In this document: one piece after another, positions 1 through 7,387 of the stretch | How positions within the stretch are numbered: the first letter of the stretch is position 1 | Layout: every line of letters starts with the position of its first letter | Source: Catalinimonas niigatensis | GTDB lineage: Bacteria; Bacteroidota; Bacteroidia; Cytophagales; Cyclobacteriaceae | DNA: 64,000 bases | Reading direction: 5' to 3' | NCBI RefSeq assembly: GCF_030506285.1 | Contig: NZ_CP119422.1 | Span: forward strand, 806,001-870,000 | The notes under the pieces: model-generated | What the model was told of the DNA's origin: nothing | Database searches by the model: none | What the model saw: the letters and a program-made list of their open reading frames with translations, nothing else | Translations under genes and position numbers: made by a program

Positions 1-534
1 GGCTGGGCTGCTGGCATGATGGCAGAATTTATCCTGTCACCTGCCTGGAGCATAGAAACAGGAATCCAGTATGCTAATAGTAGTTACGAACTTGATGATG
101 CTCCTCTTTTGGGAGAGAATGTTGCCGGCTATCCGGGTATTGACGATGCATTGGGTGAATTGGAGCAGATAGAGCAGACAACGCATGCGCTTATCGTCCC
201 AGTCCATCTCAAGTATCATCATCCTATCAGCAAAAACAGGTACCTTTTTGCTTCTGCGGGTATATCACCGCATTATTATGCCCTGCAGCGGTTTGAATAT
301 GAGTATGAAGATGAACTCAATGCTACCGAAGCAGAATCATCCATCAAAACAGACAAGGGCAGCTGGTATCCCGGCACTTATGATTTGAACCTGGGCTTTG
401 AGCAAAAGCTGAACAATAAATCCCTGCTCCAATTCTCTGTTTTCTATAACCATGCTATCCAACCCATGGGGGTTGAGGGACGTACGCTTCGTATGATCGG
501 TCTGAACTCCGCATTTAAGTTCAGGGTCAAATAA
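1..534 (+). CDS. Outer-membrane beta-barrel protein, C-terminal part
   Basis: The frame is open from the left edge, so the N-terminus lies outside the window; about 177 residues are visible, ending in TAA. The visible part alternates hydrophobic and polar residues in short strands with aromatic ends (for example SIETGIQYANSSYEL near the start and IGLNSAFKFRVK at the very end). This is the pattern of a small PorT/OmpA-like Bacteroidota barrel domain. Acidic loops separate the strands. No catalytic motif is visible. The internal ATG at position 16 is inside the domain and is not the real start. Location in the outer membrane is inferred from strand pattern only. Confidence 0.7.
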   Translation, partial: GWAAGMMAEFILSPAWSIETGIQYANSSYELDDAPLLGENVAGYPGIDDALGELEQIEQTTHALIVPVHLKYHHPISKNRYLFASAGISPHYYALQRFEYEYEDELNATEAESSIKTDKGSWYPGTYDLNLGFEQKLNNKSLLQFSVFYNHAIQPMGVEGRTLRMIGLNSAFKFRVK

Positions 535-600
535 GCATTGCATCCCTCTGCCTTCATCTCATGTACTTGGGTGAGGAATTTCATTTTTTCCTCAAAAATC

Positions 601-1527
601 TCAACCCAGGCTGTCGTATTCGGCTTTGCGCTTTTCTACAAAAGCGGCTAAGCCTTCGCGCCCTTCGGCATGGTTGGCGCTCTGTACTATGGACTCCTGT
701 TCTGCTGCTAATTGTTCTCCCAGACTTCGGTCAAAGGACTCATTCATCAGCCGTTTCACTCTTCCCAGGGTCTGTACTGCTTTTTGCTTGAGTTGGAAAG
801 CCAGCAATTCCGCTTCTATCGCTAGCATGGAATCAGGCACTACCTGGCTCACCATTCCCAGCTTATGTGCTGTAAAGGAATCCACCGGCTGATCAAGCAT
901 CACCATTTCCAGGGCTCGTCCCATGCCCAGCAGTCGGGGCAGGAAATACGTGCCCCCCGCTGGCAAAGATAATCCATAAGATGTATTGGACTGCTTGAGA
1001 TATGCCCGGCGGGACATGATGCGCAGGTCGCAGGCCAGGGCCAGAAATAAACCTGCTCCTGCTGCAGGCCCGTTGATGGCGGCTACTACCGGCTTGTCCA
1101 TGCTGCGGATCAGCTTGATGCAATCATGCAAAACAGTAGTCAGTGCCAGGAAAGAATTTCCCGGCTGATCGGGATGAGCATGCAGGGCAAACTTCAAATC
1201 GCCGCCGGAGCAAAAAGCCCGGCCCCTTCCGCTGATGATCAATGCCCGGACATCAGAATCATGTGCTGCTTTAAGCAAAACCTCCCTCAGCGCTTCTGCC
1301 ATTTCCATATCCAGGGCATTGAGTACTGCCGGGCGGTTCAGGTAAATGGTCAGCACATTGTTTTTTCTGGATGTCTGTAAAGTAGATGCGCCGGAATTGA
1401 TCTGCACTTGCTCCGAATTTTTGTCAGGATGTGTTGATTCACTGGTCTTGCTGATGCGGGGAGTCATGCGCTTACTGCTCTTCCCTGGCTTTTTCAGGTG
1501 CATGAGTGCGGTCTGTAAAATTTTCAT
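601..1527 (-). CDS. Enoyl-CoA hydratase/isomerase (crotonase) family protein
   Basis: This 308-residue protein has a crotonase core from about residue 54. The two oxyanion-hole loops are visible: FCSGGDL (105-111) and GPAAGAGL (153-160). Residues 1-50 form a Ser/Lys-rich extension not typical of the family, so a start at Met21 is possible. The positions matching the two catalytic glutamates of rat enoyl-CoA hydratase (Glu144, Glu164) are Phe161 and Asn181 here. The Asp used by PaaG-type isomerases is also not seen (LPAGG). Hydratase activity is therefore doubtful; a PaaG-like isomerase, thioesterase or other crotonase reaction remains possible. It stands alone, far from the leucine-degradation operon at 26-32 kb, which has its own hydratase. 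Confidence 0.88.
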   Translation of the reverse strand: MKILQTALMHLKKPGKSSKRMTPRISKTSESTHPDKNSEQVQINSGASTLQTSRKNNVLTIYLNRPAVLNALDMEMAEALREVLLKAAHDSDVRALIISGRGRAFCSGGDLKFALHAHPDQPGNSFLALTTVLHDCIKLIRSMDKPVVAAINGPAAGAGLFLALACDLRIMSRRAYLKQSNTSYGLSLPAGGTYFLPRLLGMGRALEMVMLDQPVDSFTAHKLGMVSQVVPDSMLAIEAELLAFQLKQKAVQTLGRVKRLMNESFDRSLGEQLAAEQESIVQSANHAEGREGLAAFVEKRKAEYDSLG

Positions 1528-1897
1528 CTCGTCATAGGGTTAATGAATAGGAGCAGTCCTTCATTTTTACACCTGCCCTGTCAAAACCCTCCGATGCCTG
1601 ATATGTATCTCTGGAATGGCAGAAAAACAAATGGATTGATTTTCACCCTTACCCAGCTTAGGTAGCCGGTACCTGGGGCCTTGATTTCTTGGTGTAAACT
1701 GTTGGCTTCTCCAATAATCCGACAAAGCTAAGCTGAGCTAGCACGATTCTAAAGTATAGAGGGTGAACAAGAGGTGTACCTCCCGGCAGAGCGGGTATAC
1801 TTTAGGTAAACAAGGGTAGTTTACCGGAGATTTCTGGAGGAGGGTCAGCTAAACCAGGAAAAAAGCAAGGATGCACAGATGGCACCCTTGGGTTGTA
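1528..1897. other. Intergenic stretch without recognised features
   Basis: About 370 bases separate two minus-strand genes. I see no reading frame with family character, no clear hairpin and no copy of the repeat families found further right. It presumably holds the promoter of the crotonase gene, but no consensus element could be assigned. Confidence 0.4.
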
Positions 1898-2530
1898 TTA
1901 TGCTTTCACGACGATACCCAACGCTTCCATCTGCTGAGGCTCAGCATCCAGGGCAAGGCGGGCTACCTTGATGAATTTACGGTACCAATGCTCAGTCAGT
2001 GCACCCATCTCCTGCTTCTGCCGGGTCAGTATTTGGGCGCGACCCTGTGCCTGCTTTTGCAAGGCATGTAAGCCGATGATCTCACTCAGCAGGGATTGCA
2101 TCTCTGCAATTTCTGTAGGAGTAATATTATATTTAGCCAGGGTTTCCGCATATTTTGCTGCATGATAGTAAAAACGCTGACACTGCATCAGCCAGTTTTC
2201 TATCCGCTGTTTACGTTTTCCTTTGAGTCCCAGTTCCTGTATCATCTGGGGCTGCTCTTTGAAGATCACCCTGGCGATGGACAGATGTTGGAGGTACTTT
2301 TGCTGCAAATGCTGGCGGGTAGCCTGCAAATTACGGGTAGCCTCTTTGGCAAGGCGCTGGGCATCCCCCTGTTGCTCTATCAATTCCTTAAACTGATTAC
2401 ATAGCTTCTCCCCTTCCCTCAGGGCTTTGGTATCGTAACTCAACTTACTCAGTGGACGCAAGATGTCGGGATCGTTCAGAGCGTTATAAATCGCCATAGA
2501 CATGAGGTGCGTTAGCTTATCCTGATTCAT
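1898..2530 (-). CDS. Unknown helical protein, paralog family member 1
   Basis: This is a 210-residue, Gln/Ala/Leu-rich, apparently all-helical protein without signal peptide. The start at MNQDKLTHLM is chosen because the upstream in-frame codons encode an unlikely hydrophobic leader (the frame could open at 2674). It shares its layout with the genes at 9279-9923 and 33545-34183. The shared C-terminal motif is W..F.K.AR.A...EPQ..E.LGI.VKA, and the middle of the protein repeats a related motif (AR.IFKEQPQMIQELGL). Each protein therefore looks like two tandem copies of one helical unit. I do not recognise a named function. A 171-bp inverted-repeat element lies upstream. Confidence 0.85.
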   Translation of the reverse strand: MNQDKLTHLMSMAIYNALNDPDILRPLSKLSYDTKALREGEKLCNQFKELIEQQGDAQRLAKEATRNLQATRQHLQQKYLQHLSIARVIFKEQPQMIQELGLKGKRKQRIENWLMQCQRFYYHAAKYAETLAKYNITPTEIAEMQSLLSEIIGLHALQKQAQGRAQILTRQKQEMGALTEHWYRKFIKVARLALDAEPQQMEALGIVVKA

Positions 2531-2697
2531 ACATATTTTTGTTTTGAAAATGGGAAGCGAAGATAAAGCAGACTGCCGCTGAAAAACAGGAAAGAAGACG
2601 CCCCATCCTACTTCGTAATAAAAGCCATCAAACCATAAAAAAATACCGGGCAAAGTAAATGGACAAAACAGCAAAATCAGGCGTTTTAGACCTATTT

Positions 2698-2872
2698 TTC
2701 CTGGTCAGAATCATAAAATCAGTTGATTATGCCTTTCTGACCTGGTCAAAAGCCCATAACCGAGCGTTTACAGGGCATTTGCCCTGGTCAAAATGACATA
2801 AACAAAATTTTTAATGCTTCTGCCCAGGGCAAAAGAGTGTAAAACAAAATTTCCTATCATTCTGACCAGGAA
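2698..2872. repeat. Inverted-repeat element with 14-bp perfect ends
   Basis: TTCCTGGTCAGAAT (2698-2711) is the exact reverse complement of ATTCTGACCAGGAA (2859-2872). Inside are two more CCTGGTCA words (about 2741 and 2782), a GCCC/GGGC palindromic pair, and two ACAAAATTT words. The element is about 175 bp with no coding capacity, which is the size and form of a small non-autonomous element. Only one copy is seen in this window. Confidence 0.6.
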
Positions 2873-2906
2873 TAACAGTATAATATACTGAATTATATTC
2901 CTCAAT

Positions 2907-3055
2907 CCTGGTCTGTGCCTCCACGACCTGTTGCACTGACCTAAATATTCTAAATGTGACAATTCAGATACTTGATTTCCTGATATTATATAGCTTCCAG
3001 GAGCGAAGGTTATATCAAAACCAGCAAAAAGTCTGTGGGACACCGAGCACGGGGA
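2907..3055. repeat. Hairpin-element superfamily, copy A
   Basis: The left end reads CCTGGTCTGTGCCTCCACG and the right end carries GTCTGTGGGACACCGAG, giving imperfect terminal inverted repeats. The middle has TTCAGATACTTGATTTCCTG, matching copy C (TTCAGGTGCTTGATTTCC). The flank just to the left (AATATACTGAATTATATTC) also resembles the left flank of copy B. This is the most diverged of the three long copies. Confidence 0.65.
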
Positions 3056-3131
3056 GGGGCTAACTATTATTGTATCTTAAAAGCAAATTGATCGCCCTTA
3101 CTACTTCACTCGCTGCGAATTATGAGCAATG

Positions 3132-4325
3132 TCAGGCACCATTTTCATCTTTTGGTATTTTCTTTAAGATAACCTTTCCTTCAGTCTTTATCAAACTTGT
3201 TCCAGGTTCTGTATGGCCATATGAATTCTCATTAAACCAAGCTATTTTATTTGATTTTGTACTGCTGAAGTGTGAATATATGAAGGCAATATCATTTTTA
3301 TTTAGAGTTCCTCTTATCATATTGATTTCACCAAGTCCAAACTCAAATTCTTGAAACTGTTTTTTTTGAGACCTATTAAAGTACCTTTGATAGTTTGGTA
3401 CTTCATTGTACATAAATAACGGTTCCTCAACTACATGTTCTAAAACATTAATTCCATTCACATGAATTTTTATTTCTGATTTGAGTTCATTTGTAATTCT
3501 GTGTGAAATATTAAATAGAAGTAATTCTTTTGTTTTAATTATTTCACTTATTTCAATGTTTACGTTCCTTCCAATTAAGTCACTCAGGTATAGTTTAATT
3601 TTTCCTTGAGAACAATATAATGAGATTCTACTACTGGAATTGGGTAAAACATAATCAAAGATGAAATTTTCTTCTGCACTTAATTTTTTAAAAATAATAG
3701 TTAGAAACAATTCAAAATCTGATAGTTTTTTTATCAATTTTAATCCTACTTCTATAAATAAATCAGCGATTTGAATAATAAGATTATCAAGAATAGGCTG
3801 GTTATTTATGATAATGTTATAAGAAACTAATTCCATAAGATAATCTGGCACCTTGGTGTCATAATGTGATCCACCGTATTTGTCTGAAAGTGCATTTATT
3901 ATTTCAGAAGTTTTCAAACTTTTACCCTTGTATTTTACTATTTCAACATTTAAGTATTCTTCTAATTTGATTTCTACTTGTTTTGAAGACTGTTTCTTTA
4001 TAGAAATTGGTAGGGAAGATACATGGAGTACTATATTTTCTGCAAAATTAGGCATGTCTTCCTCAATTGTACTAGGTGTATAGAATATCTTTATTTCTTC
4101 ACCTAGCAAACTAGCTATTTCAAATAAAGGCCTTTTTTCTTTGTTCCTTTCCTTTGTTTTGTCAGTTAAAAGAGCTCTTAATTGACCATAAATAGTAGTT
4201 ACTTGGTAGTATTTTCCTTTATTTATTAGCTGTTTAGAATCAAAAACTATTCGTATAGCATGAAAAAACTCTATAAGCCTTGCTATACTTGATTTACTTA
4301 TATTTTTATTTTGCTCATTACCCAT
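3132..4325 (-). CDS. Unknown AT-rich protein, probably acquired
   Basis: This is a 397-residue protein of no family I recognise. Its base composition is clearly more AT-rich than the surrounding genes, with many Ile, Lys and Asn residues, so recent transfer is likely. The C-terminal third (QRYFNRSQKKQFQEFEFGLG, then a Gly/Asn-rich strand region ending TEGKVILKK) could be a beta-sandwich. The centre is helical and Leu/Ile-rich. There is no signal peptide and no transmembrane helix. It lies alone between hairpin-element copies A and B, like a single-gene cassette. Confidence 0.8.
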   Translation of the reverse strand: MGNEQNKNISKSSIARLIEFFHAIRIVFDSKQLINKGKYYQVTTIYGQLRALLTDKTKERNKEKRPLFEIASLLGEEIKIFYTPSTIEEDMPNFAENIVLHVSSLPISIKKQSSKQVEIKLEEYLNVEIVKYKGKSLKTSEIINALSDKYGGSHYDTKVPDYLMELVSYNIIINNQPILDNLIIQIADLFIEVGLKLIKKLSDFELFLTIIFKKLSAEENFIFDYVLPNSSSRISLYCSQGKIKLYLSDLIGRNVNIEISEIIKTKELLLFNISHRITNELKSEIKIHVNGINVLEHVVEEPLFMYNEVPNYQRYFNRSQKKQFQEFEFGLGEINMIRGTLNKNDIAFIYSHFSSTKSNKIAWFNENSYGHTEPGTSLIKTEGKVILKKIPKDENGA

Positions 4326-4372
4326 TTCAAAATGACTTCTAAAACTAAGACTGTATATAAATACTTTTATCT

Positions 4373-4573
4373 GCCGAATATCAACAATATACTATGATCC
4401 CTTAACCCTGGTCTGTGTCTCCACAGACCAGTCGCGCTGACCGGGTCATACCTGACCGATCATACTAATCAGGGTATGCCAAATGCGAGAACTCAGGTGC
4501 TTTATTGCCTGATATTTTCTATCTTCTACAAAGAAGAGGTCTGTGAGGACACAGACCAGGGAGCGGGGGGGAG
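4373..4573. repeat. Hairpin-element superfamily, copy B (best preserved)
   Basis: The core spans 4407-4561. The left end GGTCTGTGTCTCCACAGACC (4410-4429) is itself a perfect 8-bp hairpin with a TCTC loop. The right end GGTCTGTGAGGACACAGACC (4538-4557) is another 8-bp hairpin with an AGGA loop. The two ends also form a terminal inverted repeat of about 24 bp with each other. The interior contains ACTCAGGTGCTTTATTGCC, shared with copies A, C and D. The left flank CTGCCGAATATCAACAATA recurs near copy C at about 5116. Confidence 0.8.
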
Positions 4574-4627
4574 AGCATAAAACCCTGCTTGCGAATAGCT
4601 GTGTTAGCGGTTCGTTGTTTCTTATTC

Positions 4628-5083
4628 TCAGTTGTTGTCAAAAGTATAGGTAAAATGTGTGGCTTGGAGTTCGCTACTTATAGGCGTTGTTCTGTAAAAG
4701 TTGACTGCTTGTGTATCATTAGTTTCTGCTTCGACATAAGCGTCTTCAAAATTATTATCTTTGCAGTATTTATTTAAGTGCGAGATTAATTTTTTTCCAG
4801 TACCATTACGTTGATAATCAGGCATCACCCCAACATCATAAATATATGCTACAGGTTTTGCAGAATAATACCTATGAAGAATGTAAACAGTAAGTCCACC
4901 TATTACTTTTCCGTCACATTGCGCAATTAGTACAAAAAAGTCCGGCTTGGCCAAAAGGCTTCTCAAATACTCATTGTCAGGCATTTTCAAATCATCCATT
5001 TCAAAGACTACAGCAAATATTTTAATCAAATCAACGAACTCATCAGTATCTTTTAAGTCAAGTTTTTTTATTTCAACGTTCAT
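4628..5083 (-). CDS. GNAT acetyltransferase, AAC(3)-I-like
   Basis: This 151-residue GNAT-fold protein resembles the aminoglycoside 3-N-acetyltransferase type I group over most of its length: YLRSLLAKPDFFVLIAQ, VIGGLTVYILHRY, AYIYDVGVMPDYQRNGTGK (with the acetyl-CoA loop QRNGTG), AYVEAETNDTQAVNFY and the tail ATHFTYTF. Acetyl transfer from acetyl-CoA is expected. Whether the substrate is an aminoglycoside cannot be told from sequence alone. It lies alone between hairpin-element copies B and C. Directly after the stop codon, in gene orientation, the sequence reads CCGCTAACACAGC, which recalls an integron attC half-site, but no partner half was found. Confidence 0.88.
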   Translation of the reverse strand: MNVEIKKLDLKDTDEFVDLIKIFAVVFEMDDLKMPDNEYLRSLLAKPDFFVLIAQCDGKVIGGLTVYILHRYYSAKPVAYIYDVGVMPDYQRNGTGKKLISHLNKYCKDNNFEDAYVEAETNDTQAVNFYRTTPISSELQATHFTYTFDNN

Positions 5084-5243
5084 AATTCATGTTAATTTTA
5101 TTTTGTCAGTACGATGGCCGTTAACTGCCGGATATTAACAATATACTGTGATTCTCTTACTTAACAAGCTTCTTCCGATACGTCTTGGGGGACAAAGGTC
5201 AGTCCTATACTTCTTTACAGATTACTCAAAAACTTAACCACCC

Positions 5244-5345
5244 GTCACTCCGAGGACGAAGTCCGTGGGAGTCTCCCCGTCTTGAAATGCCGTTCTCCCC
5301 GGGGGGACTCCCACGCTGCGCTCGGAGCCGCTGCGGCGCAGTGAC
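5244..5345. repeat. Nested cruciform element
   Basis: Outer arms are GTCACT (5244-5249) and AGTGAC (5340-5345), together with CTCCGAG (5248-5254) and CTCGGAG (5321-5327). The inner arms GTGGGAGTCTCCCC (5265-5278) and GGGGGGACTCCCAC (5301-5314) pair at 13 of 14 positions. The element is GC-rich compared with its surroundings and sits inside the left flank of copy C, as if inserted there. Short frames read across it but show no coding character. Confidence 0.7.
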
Positions 5346-5373
5346 GTGTAGGAGATCGTTGTATTTTCTTCTA

Positions 5374-5510
5374 CCACGGTCTGTGTCTCCACTGACCGCT
5401 CCACGCTGATCTGGATATGCCACATGGGGTAATTCAGGTGCTTGATTTCCAAAAGTTAGTTTCCAGATCTACCAAGAATAGCAGAAGGTTTGTGAGGATT
5501 CAGACCACGG
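5374..5510. repeat. Hairpin-element superfamily, copy C
   Basis: The left end CACGGTCTGTGTCTCCACTG and the right end GGTTTGTGAGGATTCAGACC are imperfect terminal inverted repeats matching copy B. The middle holds ATTCAGGTGCTTGATTTCC. The flank GGATATTAACAATATACTGT, shared with copy B, is separated from this core by about 230 bp that include the nested cruciform element. Confidence 0.72.
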
Positions 5511-5554
5511 AGGAGAGGAGATCGTCATCTCTCAACCCTGATCTCTATTAGGGC

Positions 5555-7000
5555 TTATTCCCTCTTCTGGGCAAAGAGCCAGTCCAGTACACCTTCGGTT
5601 TCTTGTACATGAGGCCACACATGATGCGCTACCTCGGGGAATTCAGTGTACTTGGGATCACCACCTGCCTCTTTGATCGCTGCAATCATATTACGGGAGC
5701 CGCTCACAGGGACATTTTTGTCTTCACTACCGTGAAATGCCCAGACAGGTATATCTACCATTTCGGTAGCCAAAGCAGTATCTCCTATGCCACACATGGG
5801 AATGGCGGCGGCGAACATATCAGCGTGTGTACCGGCCAAATACCAGGTTCCGAAACCTCCCATAGAGATGCCGGTCAGATAAATCCGGTTTTCATCAATC
5901 TCATATTCTGCCTTCAACGCGTCAATAGTCTCCATTAGCAATGCATCAATAGGCTGCGCATAAGGCATGCCTCCCCAGCTTTTGCCGGGTGGAGCCTGAG
6001 GTACAAAAAGAAAGGCAGGATACTTTTCCCGGTTCAGCGGTTTAGATAATAAGGGTGCGGGCTCCGTTACAATTACCCTCTTTAATTTAGCTGATTTTGG
6101 CCCTCCATGTAAACAAATTACCAAAGGGTAATTTTGGGTGGAATCATACTCCAGGGGCTTCATGAAAAGATAGTCCAGGCTGTTGTCTTTGCTATCCGTA
6201 AAGGTTTTGCTTTCAAATTTGTCTACCAGGGCTTGTTCCTCCGGAGAGACATGGGTATACCAATAGCTTTGCTGACTCATTTTCATAGCTATTACCAATC
6301 CGGATAAGATCAGTATGCCCCCTAAAGCTGACATAAGTTCAGCGTACTTCAACCTGCCTGTTGACTGTACTCCAGATAAAGCTTTGTGTTCTTTGTAAAA
6401 AAGTACAATCAACGGGACAGGCATCAGACTCGCTGCCAGATTAACCCATTGACTGACGATTTCTACATTTGCGCTAAGTTGCATACCCAGCAGGTTCAAA
6501 CTCCAGATCAGTACAAAAGCAGAAACCAAAGTGAGTAGGATAAACAAAACACCTTCTGTCTTTAGCCAGGGACTTTTTACTGCCTTGGATACGATCAAGC
6601 TGATGCCAAAGACCAGGCTTGTGAGCATGGAAATAACGATTGAAATGAGATGGAAAGTCATGATTTCCCGCATCATTAACACCACAAAAAGGTAAGTAGT
6701 GAAATACTGTATTACGCTGGCAATGATGGAGATCATGAAGATCGTGTAGACCAAGCGATAGCTCTTTTGTTTAAAGTATTGCAGCAGAATAACATATGTA
6801 ATGAGCGCTAGTCCTACCTCTACCCAAAACCAGCTACCAAAGGATTCTAACTGATAAGTAAGATACCCAATCTGGAAAAACATAATACTGAGAAACAAAG
6901 CAGCCAGAACTGATAGCCCAAAGAAAAAAATCCCAAAGTAATAGAAGTCTTTGTGCATGATGTAGCTTATGGAGTTGGAACAAGCGAGTATGAACTTCAA
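5555..7000 (-). CDS. Membrane-anchored alpha/beta hydrolase
   Basis: This 481-residue protein has an N-terminal half (to about residue 240) of roughly seven hydrophobic helices. A soluble alpha/beta-hydrolase domain of the PHB-depolymerase/dienelactone-hydrolase kind follows from about 275. The oxyanion strand ends in LHGG (297-300). The nucleophile is Ser379 in GISMGGFG, the acid probably Asp427 in HGSEDKNVP, and the base His459 or His460 in VAHHVW. The catalytic domain should face the periplasm or cytoplasm depending on helix number, which I cannot settle. A start at Met15 (6958) is equally possible and would give a cleaner first helix. The substrate is unknown. Confidence 0.9.
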   Translation of the reverse strand: MKFILACSNSISYIMHKDFYYFGIFFFGLSVLAALFLSIMFFQIGYLTYQLESFGSWFWVEVGLALITYVILLQYFKQKSYRLVYTIFMISIIASVIQYFTTYLFVVLMMREIMTFHLISIVISMLTSLVFGISLIVSKAVKSPWLKTEGVLFILLTLVSAFVLIWSLNLLGMQLSANVEIVSQWVNLAASLMPVPLIVLFYKEHKALSGVQSTGRLKYAELMSALGGILILSGLVIAMKMSQQSYWYTHVSPEEQALVDKFESKTFTDSKDNSLDYLFMKPLEYDSTQNYPLVICLHGGPKSAKLKRVIVTEPAPLLSKPLNREKYPAFLFVPQAPPGKSWGGMPYAQPIDALLMETIDALKAEYEIDENRIYLTGISMGGFGTWYLAGTHADMFAAAIPMCGIGDTALATEMVDIPVWAFHGSEDKNVPVSGSRNMIAAIKEAGGDPKYTEFPEVAHHVWPHVQETEGVLDWLFAQKRE

Positions 7001-7139
7001 CGCTCTTCTGTAATTTACAATCGTTTTTTATAGGATACAAGCTGCTTTTCCCCTTGTATCCACCTTTTGTCGTGTAGATAATGCTTCTGCGTATGTCTGC
7101 CTGGCTTGTCTGATTGAGCTAAGAATATTTTTTCTCTAC

Positions 7140-7264
7140 TAATGCGAATAACGGGTTCATAGGGAAAATAGCCGTTTATATTGAAATTTCGTTGGAACAT
7201 CATTAATGATGTTCGTACAATTGCCTCCTTATAAGCATTATACGTTAATCCGTTATTCGCATTA
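7140..7264. repeat. Inverted repeat enclosing a 20-bp palindrome
   Basis: TAATGCGAATAACGG (7140-7154) is the exact reverse complement of CCGTTATTCGCATTA (7250-7264). Between the arms lies the perfect palindrome GAACATCATTAATGATGTTC (7195-7214). The structure sits in the gap between divergent genes, the hydrolase (minus) and the APH-type kinase (plus). It could be a mobile-element remnant or a binding site for dimeric regulators. Confidence 0.65.
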
Positions 7265-7387
7265 CTAACAAACCATTAGATCATTTTTGACTGCTTAAGG
7301 ATAGCTGAAGATCAAAAAGGTTAGGCTATATTTCTTATTTCAGGATCTCTGACCCATATTTGTTCCTTCCCAACCTTATTTCCTAAT

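Noticed and set aside
2531-2674. N-terminal extension of paralog member 1
   Set aside because: The extra 48 residues are hydrophobic and aromatic, absent from the two paralogs, and end just before a good Met start.
4580-4630. Classic integron attC site after the acetyltransferase
   Set aside because: Only one half (CCGCTAACAC on the minus strand) is seen; no complementary half at attC spacing and no integrase, so it is mentioned only as an analogy.
5226-5452. Two short minus-strand frames of 65 and 72 codons
   Set aside because: They cross the cruciform element and copy C; their composition follows the palindromes rather than a protein.
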